From NCBI RefSeq assembly GCF_000426365.1, contig NZ_AUFF01000001.1:124001-188000 (forward strand): 64,000 nt of DNA. Reading direction: 5' to 3'. The stretch is from Arenimonas composti TR7-09 = DSM 18010 (GTDB lineage Bacteria > Pseudomonadota > Gammaproteobacteria > Xanthomonadales > Xanthomonadaceae). The notes under the pieces were generated by a model. The model was not told where the DNA came from, searched no databases, and was given only the letters and a program-made list of their open reading frames with translations. Of this stretch, positions 24,590 to 35,478 are shown one piece after another (the first letter of the stretch is position 1; the number at the start of each line of letters is the position of its first letter). Position numbers and translations under genes: made by a program.

Positions 24590-25306
24590 TCACGTTTCGG
24601 GCAACGGCCGCCACTCGGCGCCGTCGAGGTATTCCAGCGGGCGGTACTGGCGCTTGTAGGCCATCTTCGGGTGGTCGGCGAGCCAGAAGCCGAGATAGAC
24701 GTGGCGGCGGCCTTCGTCGCGCGCGCGCTGGATCTGCCGCAGCAGCGCATAGGCGCCGAGGCTGCGCCCGGCGAGTTCGGGATCGTAGAAGGTGTAGACC
24801 GCCGACAGCGCGTCCGGCACGACGTCGGTGACCGCGAGCGCGACCAGGCGCCCGTCGAGGCGGAATTCCATGAACTCGGTCGGGCTCCAGGCGCAGGACA
24901 GGAAACCGTCGAAGTTCTCCGGCAGCGGATCGTCCATGCCGCCACCGCGGTGGCGGGCATCGAGATAGCGGCGATACAGCGCGAAGTTCTCGGCCGTGCG
25001 CCGCGGCGCGGCGATGCGCACGCCCAGGTCGGCATTGCGCGCCAGGCAGCGCCGCTGCGTGCGGTTCGGCGCGAAGCGCGCGACCGGCACCCGCACCGAG
25101 ATGCAGGCTCGGCAGCCGCTGCAGTAGGGCCGGTAGACGTGGCCGCCGGAACGGCGGAAGCCCATCGCCAGCGCCTGCGCGAACAGGCTCGGCAGCTGCG
25201 GGTCGGCGGGGTCGACGATCAGGTCGCGGCTGAGCCGGTCGGGCCAATAGCCGCAGGCGTGCTCGAGGGTCTGGAAAAGGCGGATCGCGTGCTGGTTGGT
25301 GCCCAT
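24590..25306 (-). CDS. bpt: Bpt, leucyl-tRNA--protein transferase for N-terminal Asp/Glu
   Basis: A 238-residue protein of the arginyltransferase fold that adds leucine to substrates with N-terminal acidic residues (N-end rule degradation via ClpS/ClpAP). Conserved elements: [20 protein letters not shown] with the N-terminal Cys cluster, [32 protein letters not shown] and [20 protein letters not shown]. The ATG at 25306 has a strong GGAGG site. It lies 11 bases after psd on the minus strand. Confidence 0.93.
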   Translation of the reverse strand: MGTNQHAIRLFQTLEHACGYWPDRLSRDLIVDPADPQLPSLFAQALAMGFRRSGGHVYRPYCSGCRACISVRVPVARFAPNRTQRRCLARNADLGVRIAAPRRTAENFALYRRYLDARHRGGGMDDPLPENFDGFLSCAWSPTEFMEFRLDGRLVALAVTDVVPDALSAVYTFYDPELAGRSLGAYALLRQIQRARDEGRRHVYLGFWLADHPKMAYKRQYRPLEYLDGAEWRPLPET

Positions 25307-25317
25307 CGCGCGCCTCC

Positions 25318-26190
25318 TCAGGCCTGCCCGTTCTCCGCCTGCGGCCGCCGCCGCAACACCGTGCCGAGGCGACCGCCGAGCCGGGTCACCGTCTCGGTCG
25401 GCAGGGCCTCCAGGGCCACCGCCTCGCGCGGGAACAGCATGATCACCGTCGAGCCGTAGTTGAAGCGGGCCATCTCGGCGAAGCGCTGCAGGCTCACGCC
25501 ATGGCCGCGCCAGTCGCGGCGGACCGGCCGGCTCGCGTAGGCCGGGATCTCGACCCCGTTCCACACCGTCTCGACACCGGACACCAGCAGCGCGCCGACC
25601 ATCACCACGCACATCGGCCCGAAGTCGGTGTCGAAGTGGCAGACCAGGCGCTCGTTGCGTGCGAACAGGCGCGGGATCGCCTGCACGCCCCAGGGCGCCA
25701 CCGTGAACAACCGCCCGGGCACGTGCAGCGTCTCGACCAGGGTGCCGGTCCACGGCATGTGCACGCGGTGGTAGTCGCGCGGCGACAGGTAGATGTTGGC
25801 GAACCAGCCGTCGGCATAGGCGGCGGCGAAGTGGGCGTCGCCGAGCAGCTCGGTGGCGGTGAAGGCGTGGCCCTTGGCCTGGAAGATGCGGCCTTCCTCG
25901 ATGCGGCCGATCTGGCTGACCTTGCCGTCGGCCGGCATCACCAGCGCGTCCGGATCGGCCTCGCAGCGGCGCGCATCGGGGCGCAGCTCGCGGGTGAAGA
26001 AGGCATTGAAGTGCAGGTAGCTGCGCGGATCGGGATCCGCGGCCTCGCTCATGTCGACGCCGAAGCGGCGGATCACCAGCCCGATCAGCCAGTCCTTGAA
26101 CCACGGCGTGCGCGTACGCGCCGCCGAGTACGCCAGCTTCGACAGCAGGCGGTGCGGCAGCGCGTGCTGCAGCCAGACCTTCAGGCTCAT
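25318..26190 (-). CDS. psd: Phosphatidylserine decarboxylase proenzyme
   Basis: A 290-residue pyruvoyl enzyme that makes phosphatidylethanolamine at the inner membrane. The self-cleavage site is in [12 protein letters not shown]: Ser247 becomes the pyruvoyl group, splitting a 246-residue beta chain from a 44-residue alpha chain. The GST core is kept although the first position is Tyr instead of the usual Leu. [12 protein letters not shown] and [12 protein letters not shown] supply the Asp and His of the processing triad. It overlaps the SCO1-like gene by four bases (ATGA), so the two are coupled. Confidence 0.95.
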   Translation of the reverse strand: MSLKVWLQHALPHRLLSKLAYSAARTRTPWFKDWLIGLVIRRFGVDMSEAADPDPRSYLHFNAFFTRELRPDARRCEADPDALVMPADGKVSQIGRIEEGRIFQAKGHAFTATELLGDAHFAAAYADGWFANIYLSPRDYHRVHMPWTGTLVETLHVPGRLFTVAPWGVQAIPRLFARNERLVCHFDTDFGPMCVVMVGALLVSGVETVWNGVEIPAYASRPVRRDWRGHGVSLQRFAEMARFNYGSTVIMLFPREAVALEALPTETVTRLGGRLGTVLRRRPQAENGQA

Positions 26191-26876
26191 GGCGCCTCCG
26201 TGGCGAGCAGGGCGAGGTCGGCGGCGATCGCTTCCGGATCCAGCGGCGGTTGCGGCGCGTGCTGCGGCTGGATCACGCCGGTGCGGCGGCCCTGCGGATC
26301 GAGCACGACGAGGGTCGCGCTGTGGTCCATCGTGTAGTCGCCGGCCGCCGTGGCGACCTTCATGTAGACGAGGCCGAGGCCGGCGGCGAACTGCTGCAGC
26401 GCCGGCTCCGGCGCGGTCGCGGCGAGGGTTTCCGGGTGGAAGAACGCGGCGTACTGGCCCGTCTTCTCCGGCGTGTCGCGCTCCGGATCGACGGACACGA
26501 ACAGCACCTGCGGCCGGATCGCTTCCGGCAGCGCTTCCCACTGCCGCTGCGCCTTCGCCAGGTCCTGCAGCGTGGTCGGGCAGACGTCCGGGCAATGGGT
26601 GAAACCGAGGAATACGATCGTCCAGCGCCCGCGCAGGTCGGCCGGCTCGAGCGGGCTGCCGTCGGATTGCTGCAGCACGAACGGGTCCAAAGGACGCGGC
26701 GCGTGCAGGCGCACGCTGCGCAGGCGTTCCTGGGCGACGGCCGGCGTCTCCGCCGTGGCCGGCGGCCCGACCCCGGCACGCGCGGCCGATGCGTCGAAAT
26801 ACAGGCGTCCCGCCCACAGCCCCAGGCCGGCGCACAGCGCCACCAGGACGATCAGCAGGTTCGTGCGGTTGAACAC
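26187..26876 (-). CDS. SCO1/SenC-type copper chaperone
   Basis: A 229-residue membrane-anchored thioredoxin-fold protein used in assembling the CuA site of cytochrome oxidase. One N-terminal helix (about 5-25), then [15 protein letters not shown] with copper-binding C95 and C99 and the later ligand H185 ([13 protein letters not shown]); [12 protein letters not shown] is also characteristic. The start is a GTG at 26876 preceded by GGAGA; a longer frame upstream runs into the promoter. First gene of the minus-strand psd-bpt run. Confidence 0.92.
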   Translation of the reverse strand: MFNRTNLLIVLVALCAGLGLWAGRLYFDASAARAGVGPPATAETPAVAQERLRSVRLHAPRPLDPFVLQQSDGSPLEPADLRGRWTIVFLGFTHCPDVCPTTLQDLAKAQRQWEALPEAIRPQVLFVSVDPERDTPEKTGQYAAFFHPETLAATAPEPALQQFAAGLGLVYMKVATAAGDYTMDHSATLVVLDPQGRRTGVIQPQHAPQPPLDPEAIAADLALLATEAP

Positions 26877-26904
26877 GGCGTCTCCGGACGTTCGGCGGCC
26901 GGGA

Positions 26905-26929
26905 AGTATAGCCCCCGTGCCGCTATACT
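26905..26929. promoter_or_regulatory. Divergent -10 boxes of SCO1-like gene and prmB
   Basis: TATACT at 26924-26929 on the plus strand serves prmB (27 bases upstream of its ATG), and TATACT on the minus strand (complement of 26905-26910) serves the SCO1-like gene. Both are followed by GC-rich discriminators. -35 boxes are weak. Confidence 0.5.
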
Positions 26930-26955
26930 CGCGGCCTTGCGAAGGACGGGTACAC

Positions 26956-27876
26956 ATGACGACGGAACTCGCCACGATCGTCGATTTCATCCGCTACGGC
27001 GCCAGCCGTTTCAATGCCGCCGGCCTGAGCTTCGGGCACAGCATGGACAACGCCCTCGACGAGGCGACCCAGCTGGTGCTGCATGCGCTGCACCTGCCGC
27101 ACGACCTCGGCCCGGCCTACGGCCAGGCGAAACTCACGGCCGAGGAGAAGCAGGACGTGCTGGCGCTGTTCACGCGCCGCATCAACGAGCGCATCCCGGC
27201 CTGCTACCTCACCGGTGAGGCCTGGTTCGCCGGCCTGAGCTTCAAGTCCGACCCGCGCGCGCTGGTGCCGCGTTCGCCGATCGCCGAACTGATCGAGGCC
27301 GGCTTCGAGCCCTGGCTCGGCGGCCGCGAGGTGCAGCGCGCGCTCGACCTGTGCACCGGCTCCGGCTGCATCGGCATCGCCACCGCGCACTACCACCCGC
27401 ACTGGCAGGTGGACTGCGTCGACATCGACGAGGCCGCGCTGTCGCTGGCGCGCGAGAACGTCGAGCGGCTGGAGACGCGCAACGTGCGGCTGCTGAAGTC
27501 GGACCTGTTCCGCCAGCTCGAGGGCGAGGTCTACGACCTGATCGTCACCAACCCGCCCTATGTCACCCACGCCGAAACCGATGCGCTGCCGGCGGAATAC
27601 GGGCACGAGCCCGAACTCGGCCTGCGCGCCGGCGACGACGGCCTCGACCTCGCGCTGGAGATCCTGCGCGACGCGCCCGCCCACCTCAGCGAACACGGCC
27701 TGCTGATCTGCGAGGTCGGCGAGAGCGAGCGCGCGCTGGTCGATCTGCTGCCGCAGCTGCCCTTCGCCTGGGTCGAATTCCGGGTCGGGCAGATGGGCAT
27801 TTTCGTGATCGAGCGCGACGACCTCGTCGAACACCATGCGCGCATCCGCGAGCTGGCCGATGCGCGCCGGCGCTGA
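26956..27876 (+). CDS. prmB: PrmB, 50S ribosomal protein L3 glutamine methyltransferase
   Basis: A 306-residue SAM-dependent methyltransferase that modifies the Gln of ribosomal protein L3. The SAM site is ALDLCTGSGCIGIATA, and the substrate-amide motif is NPPY (199-202). The N-terminal helical domain opens LATIVDFIRYGASRF, characteristic of PrmB rather than PrmC. The ATG is at 26956; the stop is nine bases before aroC. Confidence 0.94.
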   Translation: MTTELATIVDFIRYGASRFNAAGLSFGHSMDNALDEATQLVLHALHLPHDLGPAYGQAKLTAEEKQDVLALFTRRINERIPACYLTGEAWFAGLSFKSDPRALVPRSPIAELIEAGFEPWLGGREVQRALDLCTGSGCIGIATAHYHPHWQVDCVDIDEAALSLARENVERLETRNVRLLKSDLFRQLEGEVYDLIVTNPPYVTHAETDALPAEYGHEPELGLRAGDDGLDLALEILRDAPAHLSEHGLLICEVGESERALVDLLPQLPFAWVEFRVGQMGIFVIERDDLVEHHARIRELADARRR

Positions 27877-27885
27877 GGCGCGCCC

Positions 27886-28983
27886 GTGAGCGACAACAGC
27901 TTCGGCCGCCTGCTGCGGCTGACCACGTTCGGCGAAAGCCACGGACCGGCGATCGGCTGCGTGCTCGACGGCCTGCCGCCGGGCATCGCGATTTCGCCGG
28001 AAGACTTCCGCGCCGATCTCGAACGGCGCGCCACCGGCCGCTCGCGCCATACCTCGCAGCGGCGCGAGGCCGACGAGGTCGAGATCCTCTCGGGCGTGTA
28101 CGAAGGCGTCACCACCGGCACCCCGGTCGCGCTGCTGATCCGCAACACCGACGCGCGCAGCAAGGACTACGCGGCGATCGCCGAACGGTTCCGCCCCGGC
28201 CACGCCGATTACACCTACCAGCAGAAATACGGCCATCGCGATCCGCGTGGCGGCGGCCGCAGCTCGGCGCGGGAGACGACGATGCGCGTCGCCGCCGGCG
28301 TGATCGCGAAGAAATGGCTGGCCGAGCGCCACGGCGTGCGCGTGCGCGCCTGCGTCGTGCAGATCGGCGACATCGTCCCGCGCGCGTTCGGCTGGAACGG
28401 GGTCGACGACAACCCGTTCTGCTGGCCGGATCCCGGCCAGATCGGCGAACTCGAGGCCTTCCTGGACAGCCTGCGCAAGTCCGGCGATTCGGTCGGCGCG
28501 AAGGTGCGCTGCAGCGCCACCGGGGTGCCGCCGGGCTGGGGTGCACCGGTCTACGGCAAGCTCGACGCCGAGATCGCCGCGGCGATGATGTCGATCAACG
28601 CGGTGAAGGGCGTCGAGATCGGCGCAGGGTTCGCCGCGGTCGGCCAGTTCGGCACGCGCCACCGGGATGCGATCACTCCGGAAGGCTTCCTGAGCAATCA
28701 CGCCGGCGGCATCCTCGGCGGCATCAGCAGTGGCCAGGACATCGAGGTCGGCATCGCCTTCAAGCCGACGTCGAGCCTGCGCCTGCCGGTGGCCAGCGTC
28801 GACGTGCGCGGCGAACCGGTCGAGGTCGTGACCACCGGCCGCCACGACCCCTGCGTCGGCCTGCGCGCGCCGCCGATCTGCGAGGCGATGCTGGCGCTGG
28901 TGCTGATGGACCACGCCCTGCGCCACCGCGCCCAGTGCGCCGACGTCTTCCAGCCCACCCCGCGCGTCCCGTCGTCGCCATGA
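27886..28983 (+). CDS. aroC: AroC, chorismate synthase
   Basis: A 365-residue FMN-dependent enzyme that converts EPSP to chorismate, the last shikimate step. The three family signatures are present: [18 protein letters not shown] near the N-terminus, [23 protein letters not shown], and [17 protein letters not shown] near the C-terminus. Start is GTG at 27886, nine bases after prmB. It feeds the trp genes 5 kb downstream. A palindromic repeat follows. Confidence 0.97.
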   Translation: MSDNSFGRLLRLTTFGESHGPAIGCVLDGLPPGIAISPEDFRADLERRATGRSRHTSQRREADEVEILSGVYEGVTTGTPVALLIRNTDARSKDYAAIAERFRPGHADYTYQQKYGHRDPRGGGRSSARETTMRVAAGVIAKKWLAERHGVRVRACVVQIGDIVPRAFGWNGVDDNPFCWPDPGQIGELEAFLDSLRKSGDSVGAKVRCSATGVPPGWGAPVYGKLDAEIAAAMMSINAVKGVEIGAGFAAVGQFGTRHRDAITPEGFLSNHAGGILGGISSGQDIEVGIAFKPTSSLRLPVASVDVRGEPVEVVTTGRHDPCVGLRAPPICEAMLALVLMDHALRHRAQCADVFQPTPRVPSSP

Positions 28984-29042
28984 TTCCGCCACATCGGCGC
29001 CACCGTGGGACGGCAACCTCCGCGGCAAGCGAAAAAACCAGC

Positions 29043-29118
29043 ACAACGGAAAGAGCCGATAAGCCCGATGCGGCTGCGGAACCGGTTCGATCGGCCTTGA
29101 TCGGCTCTGATCCGTTGT
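29043..29118. repeat. Inverted-repeat element (family E)
   Basis: Left arm from ACAACGGA (29043-29050) through AGAGCCGATAAGCCCGAT (to 29069); right arm 29089-29118 is the approximate reverse complement, ending TCCGTTGT. About 27 paired positions, with two or three differences and single-base offsets. It lies in the 154-base gap between aroC and asd. The rest of the gap holds nothing recognisable. Confidence 0.65.
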
Positions 29119-29137
29119 CCATTCCAGGATCCAGTCG

Positions 29138-30157
29138 ATGAGCAGCAGGTACAACGTGGCGGTGGTGGGGGCGACCGGGGCGGTCGGCGAGGCGATGCTG
29201 GCGATCCTCGCCGAGCGCGGGTTCCCGGTCGGCGAGCTGCACCTGCTGGCCAGCGAGCGCTCGGCCGGCGAGACCGTCGAGTGGAACGGCCGCGCGATCG
29301 TCGTGCGCGACCTCGCGGACTTCGACCCGGCGGGGATCGACATCGCGCTGTTCTCCGCGGGCGCTGGCGTGTCGAAGAAGTACGCGCCGAAGTTCGCCGC
29401 CGCGGGCGCCGTCGTGATCGACAACAGTTCGGCCTTCCGCTACGACGACGACGTGCCGCTGGTGGTCGCCGAGGTCAATCCGGAGCAGTGCGCGAACCGC
29501 CCGCGCGGCATCATCGCCAATCCGAACTGCTCGACGATGCAGATGCTGGTGGCGCTCGCGCCGCTGCACCGCGCCGCCGGCATCGAGCGCATCAACGTCT
29601 GCACCTATCAGTCGGTGTCCGGCGCCGGCCGCAGCGGCATGGAGGAGCTCGGCCGGCAGACCGCGGCGATGCTCAACTTCCAGCCGCACGAACCGGCGAA
29701 GTTCCCGGTGCAGATCGCCTTCAACCTGATCCCGCACATCGACGAGTTCCTCGAGAACGGGTTCACGAAGGAGGAAATGAAGATGGTCTGGGAGACCCGC
29801 AAGATCCTCGGCGACGAGGCGATCGGCGTGAACCCGACCGCGGTGCGGGTGCCGGTGTTCTTCGGCCATTCCGAGGCCGTGCACATCGAGACGAAGCGCA
29901 GGCTCGGCGTCGACGAGGCGCGCGAACTGCTGGCGGCCGCGCCGGGCGTCGAGGTGATCGACGAGCGCGAGCCCGGCGGCTATCCGACGCCGGTGACGCA
30001 CGCCGCCGGCACCGATGCCGTTTACGTCGGCCGCCTGCGCGAGGATCCGTCGCATCCGCGCGGGCTCGACCTGTGGATCGTCTCCGACAACATCCGCAAG
30101 GGCGCGGCGCTGAATGCGGTGCAGCTCGCGGAAATCGTGGTCAACGAGCGCGCGTGA
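29138..30157 (+). CDS. asd: Aspartate-semialdehyde dehydrogenase
   Basis: A 339-residue NADP-dependent enzyme making aspartate semialdehyde for lysine, methionine, threonine and diaminopimelate. Rossmann motif VVGATGAVGEAM (9-20), catalytic C131 in IIANPNCSTMQM, and a downstream GHSEAVHIETKR segment with the acid/base histidine. ATG at 29138. Only 80 bases separate its stop from fimV, with a promoter in between. Confidence 0.96.
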   Translation: MSSRYNVAVVGATGAVGEAMLAILAERGFPVGELHLLASERSAGETVEWNGRAIVVRDLADFDPAGIDIALFSAGAGVSKKYAPKFAAAGAVVIDNSSAFRYDDDVPLVVAEVNPEQCANRPRGIIANPNCSTMQMLVALAPLHRAAGIERINVCTYQSVSGAGRSGMEELGRQTAAMLNFQPHEPAKFPVQIAFNLIPHIDEFLENGFTKEEMKMVWETRKILGDEAIGVNPTAVRVPVFFGHSEAVHIETKRRLGVDEARELLAAAPGVEVIDEREPGGYPTPVTHAAGTDAVYVGRLREDPSHPRGLDLWIVSDNIRKGAALNAVQLAEIVVNERA

Positions 30158-30161
30158 CCGG

Positions 30162-30167
30162 TATATT
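30162..30167 (+). promoter_or_regulatory. -10 box of fimV
   Basis: TATATT followed by CCGGCC, five bases after the asd stop and 70 before the fimV start. The -35 would lie within asd and is weak. Confidence 0.35.
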
Positions 30168-30237
30168 CCGGCCGTTGCCCCAGCACGCGCACGTCCGGGA
30201 AACGGCGGCGCAGGGGCACCACGGGGAGAGTCGCGTC

Positions 30238-32646
30238 GTGAAGATCAGGCACCTTCAGCTTCCGCTGGCACTGGCGCTGGCGCTGGGAGCCGGCAGCGCC
30301 CACGCGCTCGGCCTCGGCGCGATCCAGGTCCGCTCGGGCCTGAACGAGCCGCTGGTCGCCGAGATTCCGATCCTGTCGGCATCGTCCGGCGAACTGGACC
30401 AGCTGAAGGTGCGGCTGGCGTCGCCGGAGGCCTTCGCGCGCGTCGGCCTCGAACGCCCCGCCGGGCTCACCGCCAACCTGATGATGGAAGTCACCCGCAA
30501 CGCCGCCGGGCAGCCGGTGGTGCGGGTGACGACGCCGGGCCGCTTCAACGAGCCCTACCTGACGTTCCTGATCGAGGCCGAGTGGGGCAATGGCCGCGTC
30601 GTGCGCGAATTCAATGCGCTGATCGACCCGCCCTACATCGCGCCGGCGGTGGTGCGGCCGCTGGCCACGCCGCCGTCGCCGGCGGTCGCTGCACCGGCGC
30701 CGGTACCGGCGCTGCCGGTCGCGACCGAGCCGGAAACCAGCGCCGTTCCGGACGCACAGGCCGCCGAGCCGGCGCCACTGGCCGAGCCCGAACCGCTGCC
30801 GCCGCCCGAGCCGGCGCCGCGGCCCGAACCGGCACCGGTCGCGGCCGCACCGCAGCCGCAACCGCAGGCACTGCCGCCGCAACCGCAAGCCCTGCCGCCG
30901 CCGTCGCAGCCCGCGCCGCAGCCGCAGTCGCAGCCACAGCCACAGCCACAGCCACAGCCGGTCGCGTCGCCACCGGCGCCGGAACCGGTGGCGGGAGACA
31001 TCACCGTCGCCGACGGCCAGACGCTGTGGGCGATCGCCGAACGCGCCCGCGAAGGCCGCGGCATCAGCATCAACCGGATGATGGTGGCGCTGCAGCGCAC
31101 GAATCCGGAAGCCTTCATCGACGACAACATCAACCTGCTCAAGAGCGGCGCGGTGCTGCGGATTCCCGGCAGCGAGGCGATCGCCGCGCTGAGCGATCAG
31201 GAAGCCGCGCTGCTGGTGCGCCAGCAGAACGACGCCTGGCAGAGCCGGCGCCGGCCGGTACCGCAGCCGGCGGTGGAGACCGTCGACGCTGCCGCGGCAC
31301 GTGCGCCCACACCGGCCACGCGCACGCCGGCACCGGCGGGCCGCCTGGAGATCGCGCCGCCCGGTGGCGATCCGTCGGCCAGCCCGGCGGCGCAGTCCGG
31401 TGCCAGCGACTCCGGCACTGGCAGCGAGCTGCGAGCCGAACTGACCCAGGCGCGCGAGGACCTTGCCGCGCGCAGTGCCGAGGTCGCCGAGCTCACCTCG
31501 CAACTCGACGAACTCGAGAGCGAACGCAGCGACACCGAACGCCTGATCGCGATGCAGAGCAGCCGCCTGCAGGCGCTGCAGGACCAGCTCGCCGCGCGCG
31601 AAGCGGCCGCGGCAGCGGAGGCGCCGGCGCCCGACGCGGCGCCGGCCACCGCCGATGCGCCGGCACCGGCCGAGGCCGCGGCGACGCCCTGGTACCTGAA
31701 CCCGTTCGTGCTCGCCGGTGGCCTGCTGATCCTGCTCGGCGGCCTGGTGATGGCATTGCGCGGCCGCCGCTCACCGGCGCCGACCGTCGTCGGCCGCCGC
31801 ATTTCCGACGACGACGCGTTCCGCGCGACCGTCGCCGCGCGCTCGCCGGAGGACGCGGGCGATGCGGTGGGCGGGGAAACGGCGATCACCGAGGACGCCG
31901 GAGCCGCCGTCGAGGACGAGGAGACGATCGGCGGCGATCCGGTGCAGGCGCGGCTCGAACAGGCCGTGCGCGACCGCCCGGACGACCTCGAGGCGCACAT
32001 CAGCCTGCTGCGCCATCTGTACTCCTACCACCGCGTCGGCGAGTTCGAGGCGGCGGCGCAGGCGATGCGCAGCCACGTGCGCAGCACCCTCGATCCGCGC
32101 TGGCGCGAGGCGGTGGTGATGGGCGTCGCGCTGTCGCCGGGCAATCCGCTGTTCAGCCAGGCCGGCTGGAACACGCCGAAATTCGCCGGCGACCGCGTCC
32201 AGGGTCCGATCACCGCGCCGGCGCCTGCCGTCGCGCCGGCCCCCTCGCCGGAGCCGCAACCCGAGCTGGAACCGCAACCCGAACCCGAACCCGAAGCGCC
32301 CGTCGCGGTCGCGCCGGCGATGCCCGCGGACGTCGCCGCCCCGGTCGCCGCCCCGCCGGTCACCGCCGCGACGCTGGAAGAGGAACTGCGCGCGCTCGAA
32401 GCCGACCTGACGCCGGCGTCGATGCCGCCGGCGGACACCAGCGCGCTCGACGACGACATCGAACTCGACCTGCGTCGCGGCGCCACGGCCGAGGACGACG
32501 GCAGCGAGACCAAGATCGAACTCGCGCGCGCCTACCTCGACATCGGCGATGTCGACGGCGCCCGCGGCATGCTCGAGGAAGTCATCGCCGAAGCCGGGCC
32601 GGCGGGGCGCGAGAAGGCGCGGCAACTGCTGCAGGAGATCGGCTGA
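30238..32646 (+). CDS. fimV: FimV, polar pilus/twitching scaffold protein
   Basis: An 802-residue inner-membrane protein. A signal peptide (LQLPLALALALGAGSAHA) precedes the conserved GLGAIQVRSGLNEPLVAEI domain. A Pro/Gln/Glu low-complexity stretch leads to a LysM peptidoglycan-binding domain (about 254-309, ITVADGQTLWAIAERARE). After a coiled coil (about 400-460), one transmembrane helix (about 489-509) leads to an acidic cytoplasmic region that ends in the FimV TPR-like domain (759-802, TKIELARAYLDIGDVDGARG). FimV positions type IV pili and signalling proteins at the pole. GTG start at 30238; the frame is open further upstream in antiphase to asd and should not be used. Confidence 0.93.
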   Translation: MKIRHLQLPLALALALGAGSAHALGLGAIQVRSGLNEPLVAEIPILSASSGELDQLKVRLASPEAFARVGLERPAGLTANLMMEVTRNAAGQPVVRVTTPGRFNEPYLTFLIEAEWGNGRVVREFNALIDPPYIAPAVVRPLATPPSPAVAAPAPVPALPVATEPETSAVPDAQAAEPAPLAEPEPLPPPEPAPRPEPAPVAAAPQPQPQALPPQPQALPPPSQPAPQPQSQPQPQPQPQPVASPPAPEPVAGDITVADGQTLWAIAERAREGRGISINRMMVALQRTNPEAFIDDNINLLKSGAVLRIPGSEAIAALSDQEAALLVRQQNDAWQSRRRPVPQPAVETVDAAAARAPTPATRTPAPAGRLEIAPPGGDPSASPAAQSGASDSGTGSELRAELTQAREDLAARSAEVAELTSQLDELESERSDTERLIAMQSSRLQALQDQLAAREAAAAAEAPAPDAAPATADAPAPAEAAATPWYLNPFVLAGGLLILLGGLVMALRGRRSPAPTVVGRRISDDDAFRATVAARSPEDAGDAVGGETAITEDAGAAVEDEETIGGDPVQARLEQAVRDRPDDLEAHISLLRHLYSYHRVGEFEAAAQAMRSHVRSTLDPRWREAVVMGVALSPGNPLFSQAGWNTPKFAGDRVQGPITAPAPAVAPAPSPEPQPELEPQPEPEPEAPVAVAPAMPADVAAPVAAPPVTAATLEEELRALEADLTPASMPPADTSALDDDIELDLRRGATAEDDGSETKIELARAYLDIGDVDGARGMLEEVIAEAGPAGREKARQLLQEIG

Positions 32647-32702
32647 GCACCGCTCACCGTCCCGGCGCCTGAAGGGCCGGGCGGCCTGGTCCGGCCACGC
32701 GC

Positions 32703-33476
32703 ATGCGGCACGCCCTCGGCATCGAATACGACGGCAGCGGGTTCTCCGGCTGGCAGCGGCTCAAGCATGGGCCGTCGGTGCAGGCGGAGGTCGAAGCCGC
32801 CCTCGGTTTCGTGCTCGACCACCCGGTCGACGTCACCTGCGCCGGCCGCACCGATGCCGGCGTGCACGCGGCCTGCCAGGTCGTGCATTTCGACAGCGAG
32901 GCGCCGCGCACGCCCTACGCGCTGCGCCAGGGCATGAACAGCCGGCTGGCGCGCTCGGTGTCCGTGCTCTGGGCGATGCCGGTTCCCGACGACTTCCACG
33001 CCCGCTATTCGGCGCGTGCGCGCCGTTACCGCTACCGCATCCTCAACCGCGCCGTGCGGCCGGCGCTGCTGCGCGAGCACCTCACCTGGGAGCGGCTGCC
33101 GCTGGACGCCGCGGCGATGCATGCCGCCGCGCAGGCGCTGGTCGGCGAACACGACTTCAGCGCCTTCCGCACGGTGCACTGCCAGGCGCCGCATCCGGTG
33201 CGCGAACTGCAGCAGATCAGTGTCGTGCGCGAAGGCGAGCAGGTGATCGTGGAAGTGCAGGCGAATGCCTTCCTGCATCACATGGTGCGCAACATCGTCG
33301 GCAGCCTGCTGCCGGTCGGCCGCGGCGAGCGGCCGGCGGAATGGGTCGGCGAACTGCTCGCCGGCCGCGACCGCAGCGTCGCCGGTCCGACCGCGCCGGC
33401 CGCCGGACTGCTGTTCCTCGGCCCGCGCTACCCGGCCGCCTGGGGACTGCCGGCGGGCGTGAGCCTGCCGGGCTAG
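32703..33476 (+). CDS. truA: TruA, tRNA pseudouridine(38-40) synthase
   Basis: A 257-residue enzyme forming pseudouridine in the anticodon arm of tRNAs. Catalytic D51 is in [25 protein letters not shown] is the N-terminal signature and [19 protein letters not shown] the C-terminal one. ATG at 32703 is favoured over a longer frame. fimV-truA-trpF is the usual order in Xanthomonadales and pseudomonads. It ends nine bases before trpF. Confidence 0.95.
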   Translation: MRHALGIEYDGSGFSGWQRLKHGPSVQAEVEAALGFVLDHPVDVTCAGRTDAGVHAACQVVHFDSEAPRTPYALRQGMNSRLARSVSVLWAMPVPDDFHARYSARARRYRYRILNRAVRPALLREHLTWERLPLDAAAMHAAAQALVGEHDFSAFRTVHCQAPHPVRELQQISVVREGEQVIVEVQANAFLHHMVRNIVGSLLPVGRGERPAEWVGELLAGRDRSVAGPTAPAAGLLFLGPRYPAAWGLPAGVSLPG

Positions 33477-33485
33477 GATCCACGC
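33474..33485 (+). promoter_or_regulatory. Possible -10 box giving a leaderless trpF transcript
   Basis: TAGGAT (33474-33479, overlapping the truA stop) lies six bases before the trpF ATG at 33486, and there is no Shine-Dalgarno sequence. Read-through from truA is equally possible. Confidence 0.25.
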
Positions 33486-34095
33486 ATGCGCATCCGTATC
33501 AAGTTCTGCGGCCTGACCCGTCCCGGTGACGTCCGCCTGGCCGCCGAACTCGGCGTCGATGCGGTCGGCTTCGTGTTCGCGGCGCGCAGCCCGCGCCGGA
33601 TCGAAGCGGCCGACGCCGCCGGCCTGCGCGCCGCGGTGCCGCCGCTGGTCGACGTCGTCGCGCTGTTCATGGACAACCCGGGCAGCGAGGTCGACACGGC
33701 GATCCGCGCGCTGCGGCCGACGCTGCTGCAGTTCCACGGTCGCGAGGACGATGCCTTCTGCCGCGGTTTCGGCCTGCCGTTCGTCAAGACGCTGGCGATG
33801 GGCGGCGGCGCCGACGATGCGGCGATGGCGCGGAAACGCTACCCTTCGGCCAGTGCCTTCCTGCTCGACGGCCATCGCCCCGGCGAACCCGGCGGCGCCG
33901 GCGCGCGCTTCGACTGGTCGACCATCCCGCCGCTGCCCAGGCCGGTCTTCCTCGCCGGTGGCCTGAACGCGGGCAATGTCGGCGAGGCGATCCGCATCGC
34001 GCGGCCCTACGCGGTCGACGTCAGCAGCGGCATCGAGAGCGCGCCGGGCATCAAGGACGGCGCGAAGATGCAGCAGTTCGTCGAAGAGACCCGCC

Positions 34096-34115
<20 letters not shown>
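33486..34115 (+). CDS. trpF: TrpF, phosphoribosylanthranilate isomerase
   Basis: A 209-residue (beta/alpha)8 enzyme of tryptophan synthesis. The catalytic Cys is C8 ([12 protein letters not shown]) and the general acid lies in [18 protein letters not shown], which also binds phosphate. [16 protein letters not shown] is the other phosphate loop. Its last 20 bases overlap the trpB start, indicating translational coupling. Confidence 0.96.
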
Positions 34116-35335
<1,220 letters not shown>

Positions 35336-35337
<2 letters not shown>

Positions 35338-35468
35338 GTAACGAGTGGAGAGGAACGAGCAACGAGTAGACGCGCGCGCTGCGCGCGAACTGCATCGCTC
35401 CGGCACTCGCCCCTCGCGCCGAAGGCGCGCGCCCTCACTCGTTGCTCGTTACTCTCCACTCGTTACTC
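35336..35468. repeat. Heptad-periodic inverted-repeat element (family A, copy 3) between trpB and trpA
   Basis: Left arm 35336-35367: GAGTAAC, GAGTGGA, GAGGAAC, GAGCAAC, GAGT. Right arm 35437-35468 is its reverse complement with one mismatch in 32 bases. The core holds GTAGACGCGCGCGC-type palindromes. In the trp mRNA the arms would fold into a hairpin of about 32 pairs closing ten bases before the trpA start codon. Confidence 0.9.
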
Positions 35469-35478
35469 GGGTCTTCCG

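Noticed and set aside
26923..29424. Minus-strand open frame of about 830 codons opposite prmB, aroC and asd
   Set aside because: Antisense to three complete enzymes with clear catalytic motifs.
30114..32672. Alternative plus-strand frame over fimV, about 850 codons
   Set aside because: An out-of-phase reading of fimV, Arg/Gly/Ala-rich; the fimV frame has signal peptide, LysM and FimV domains.
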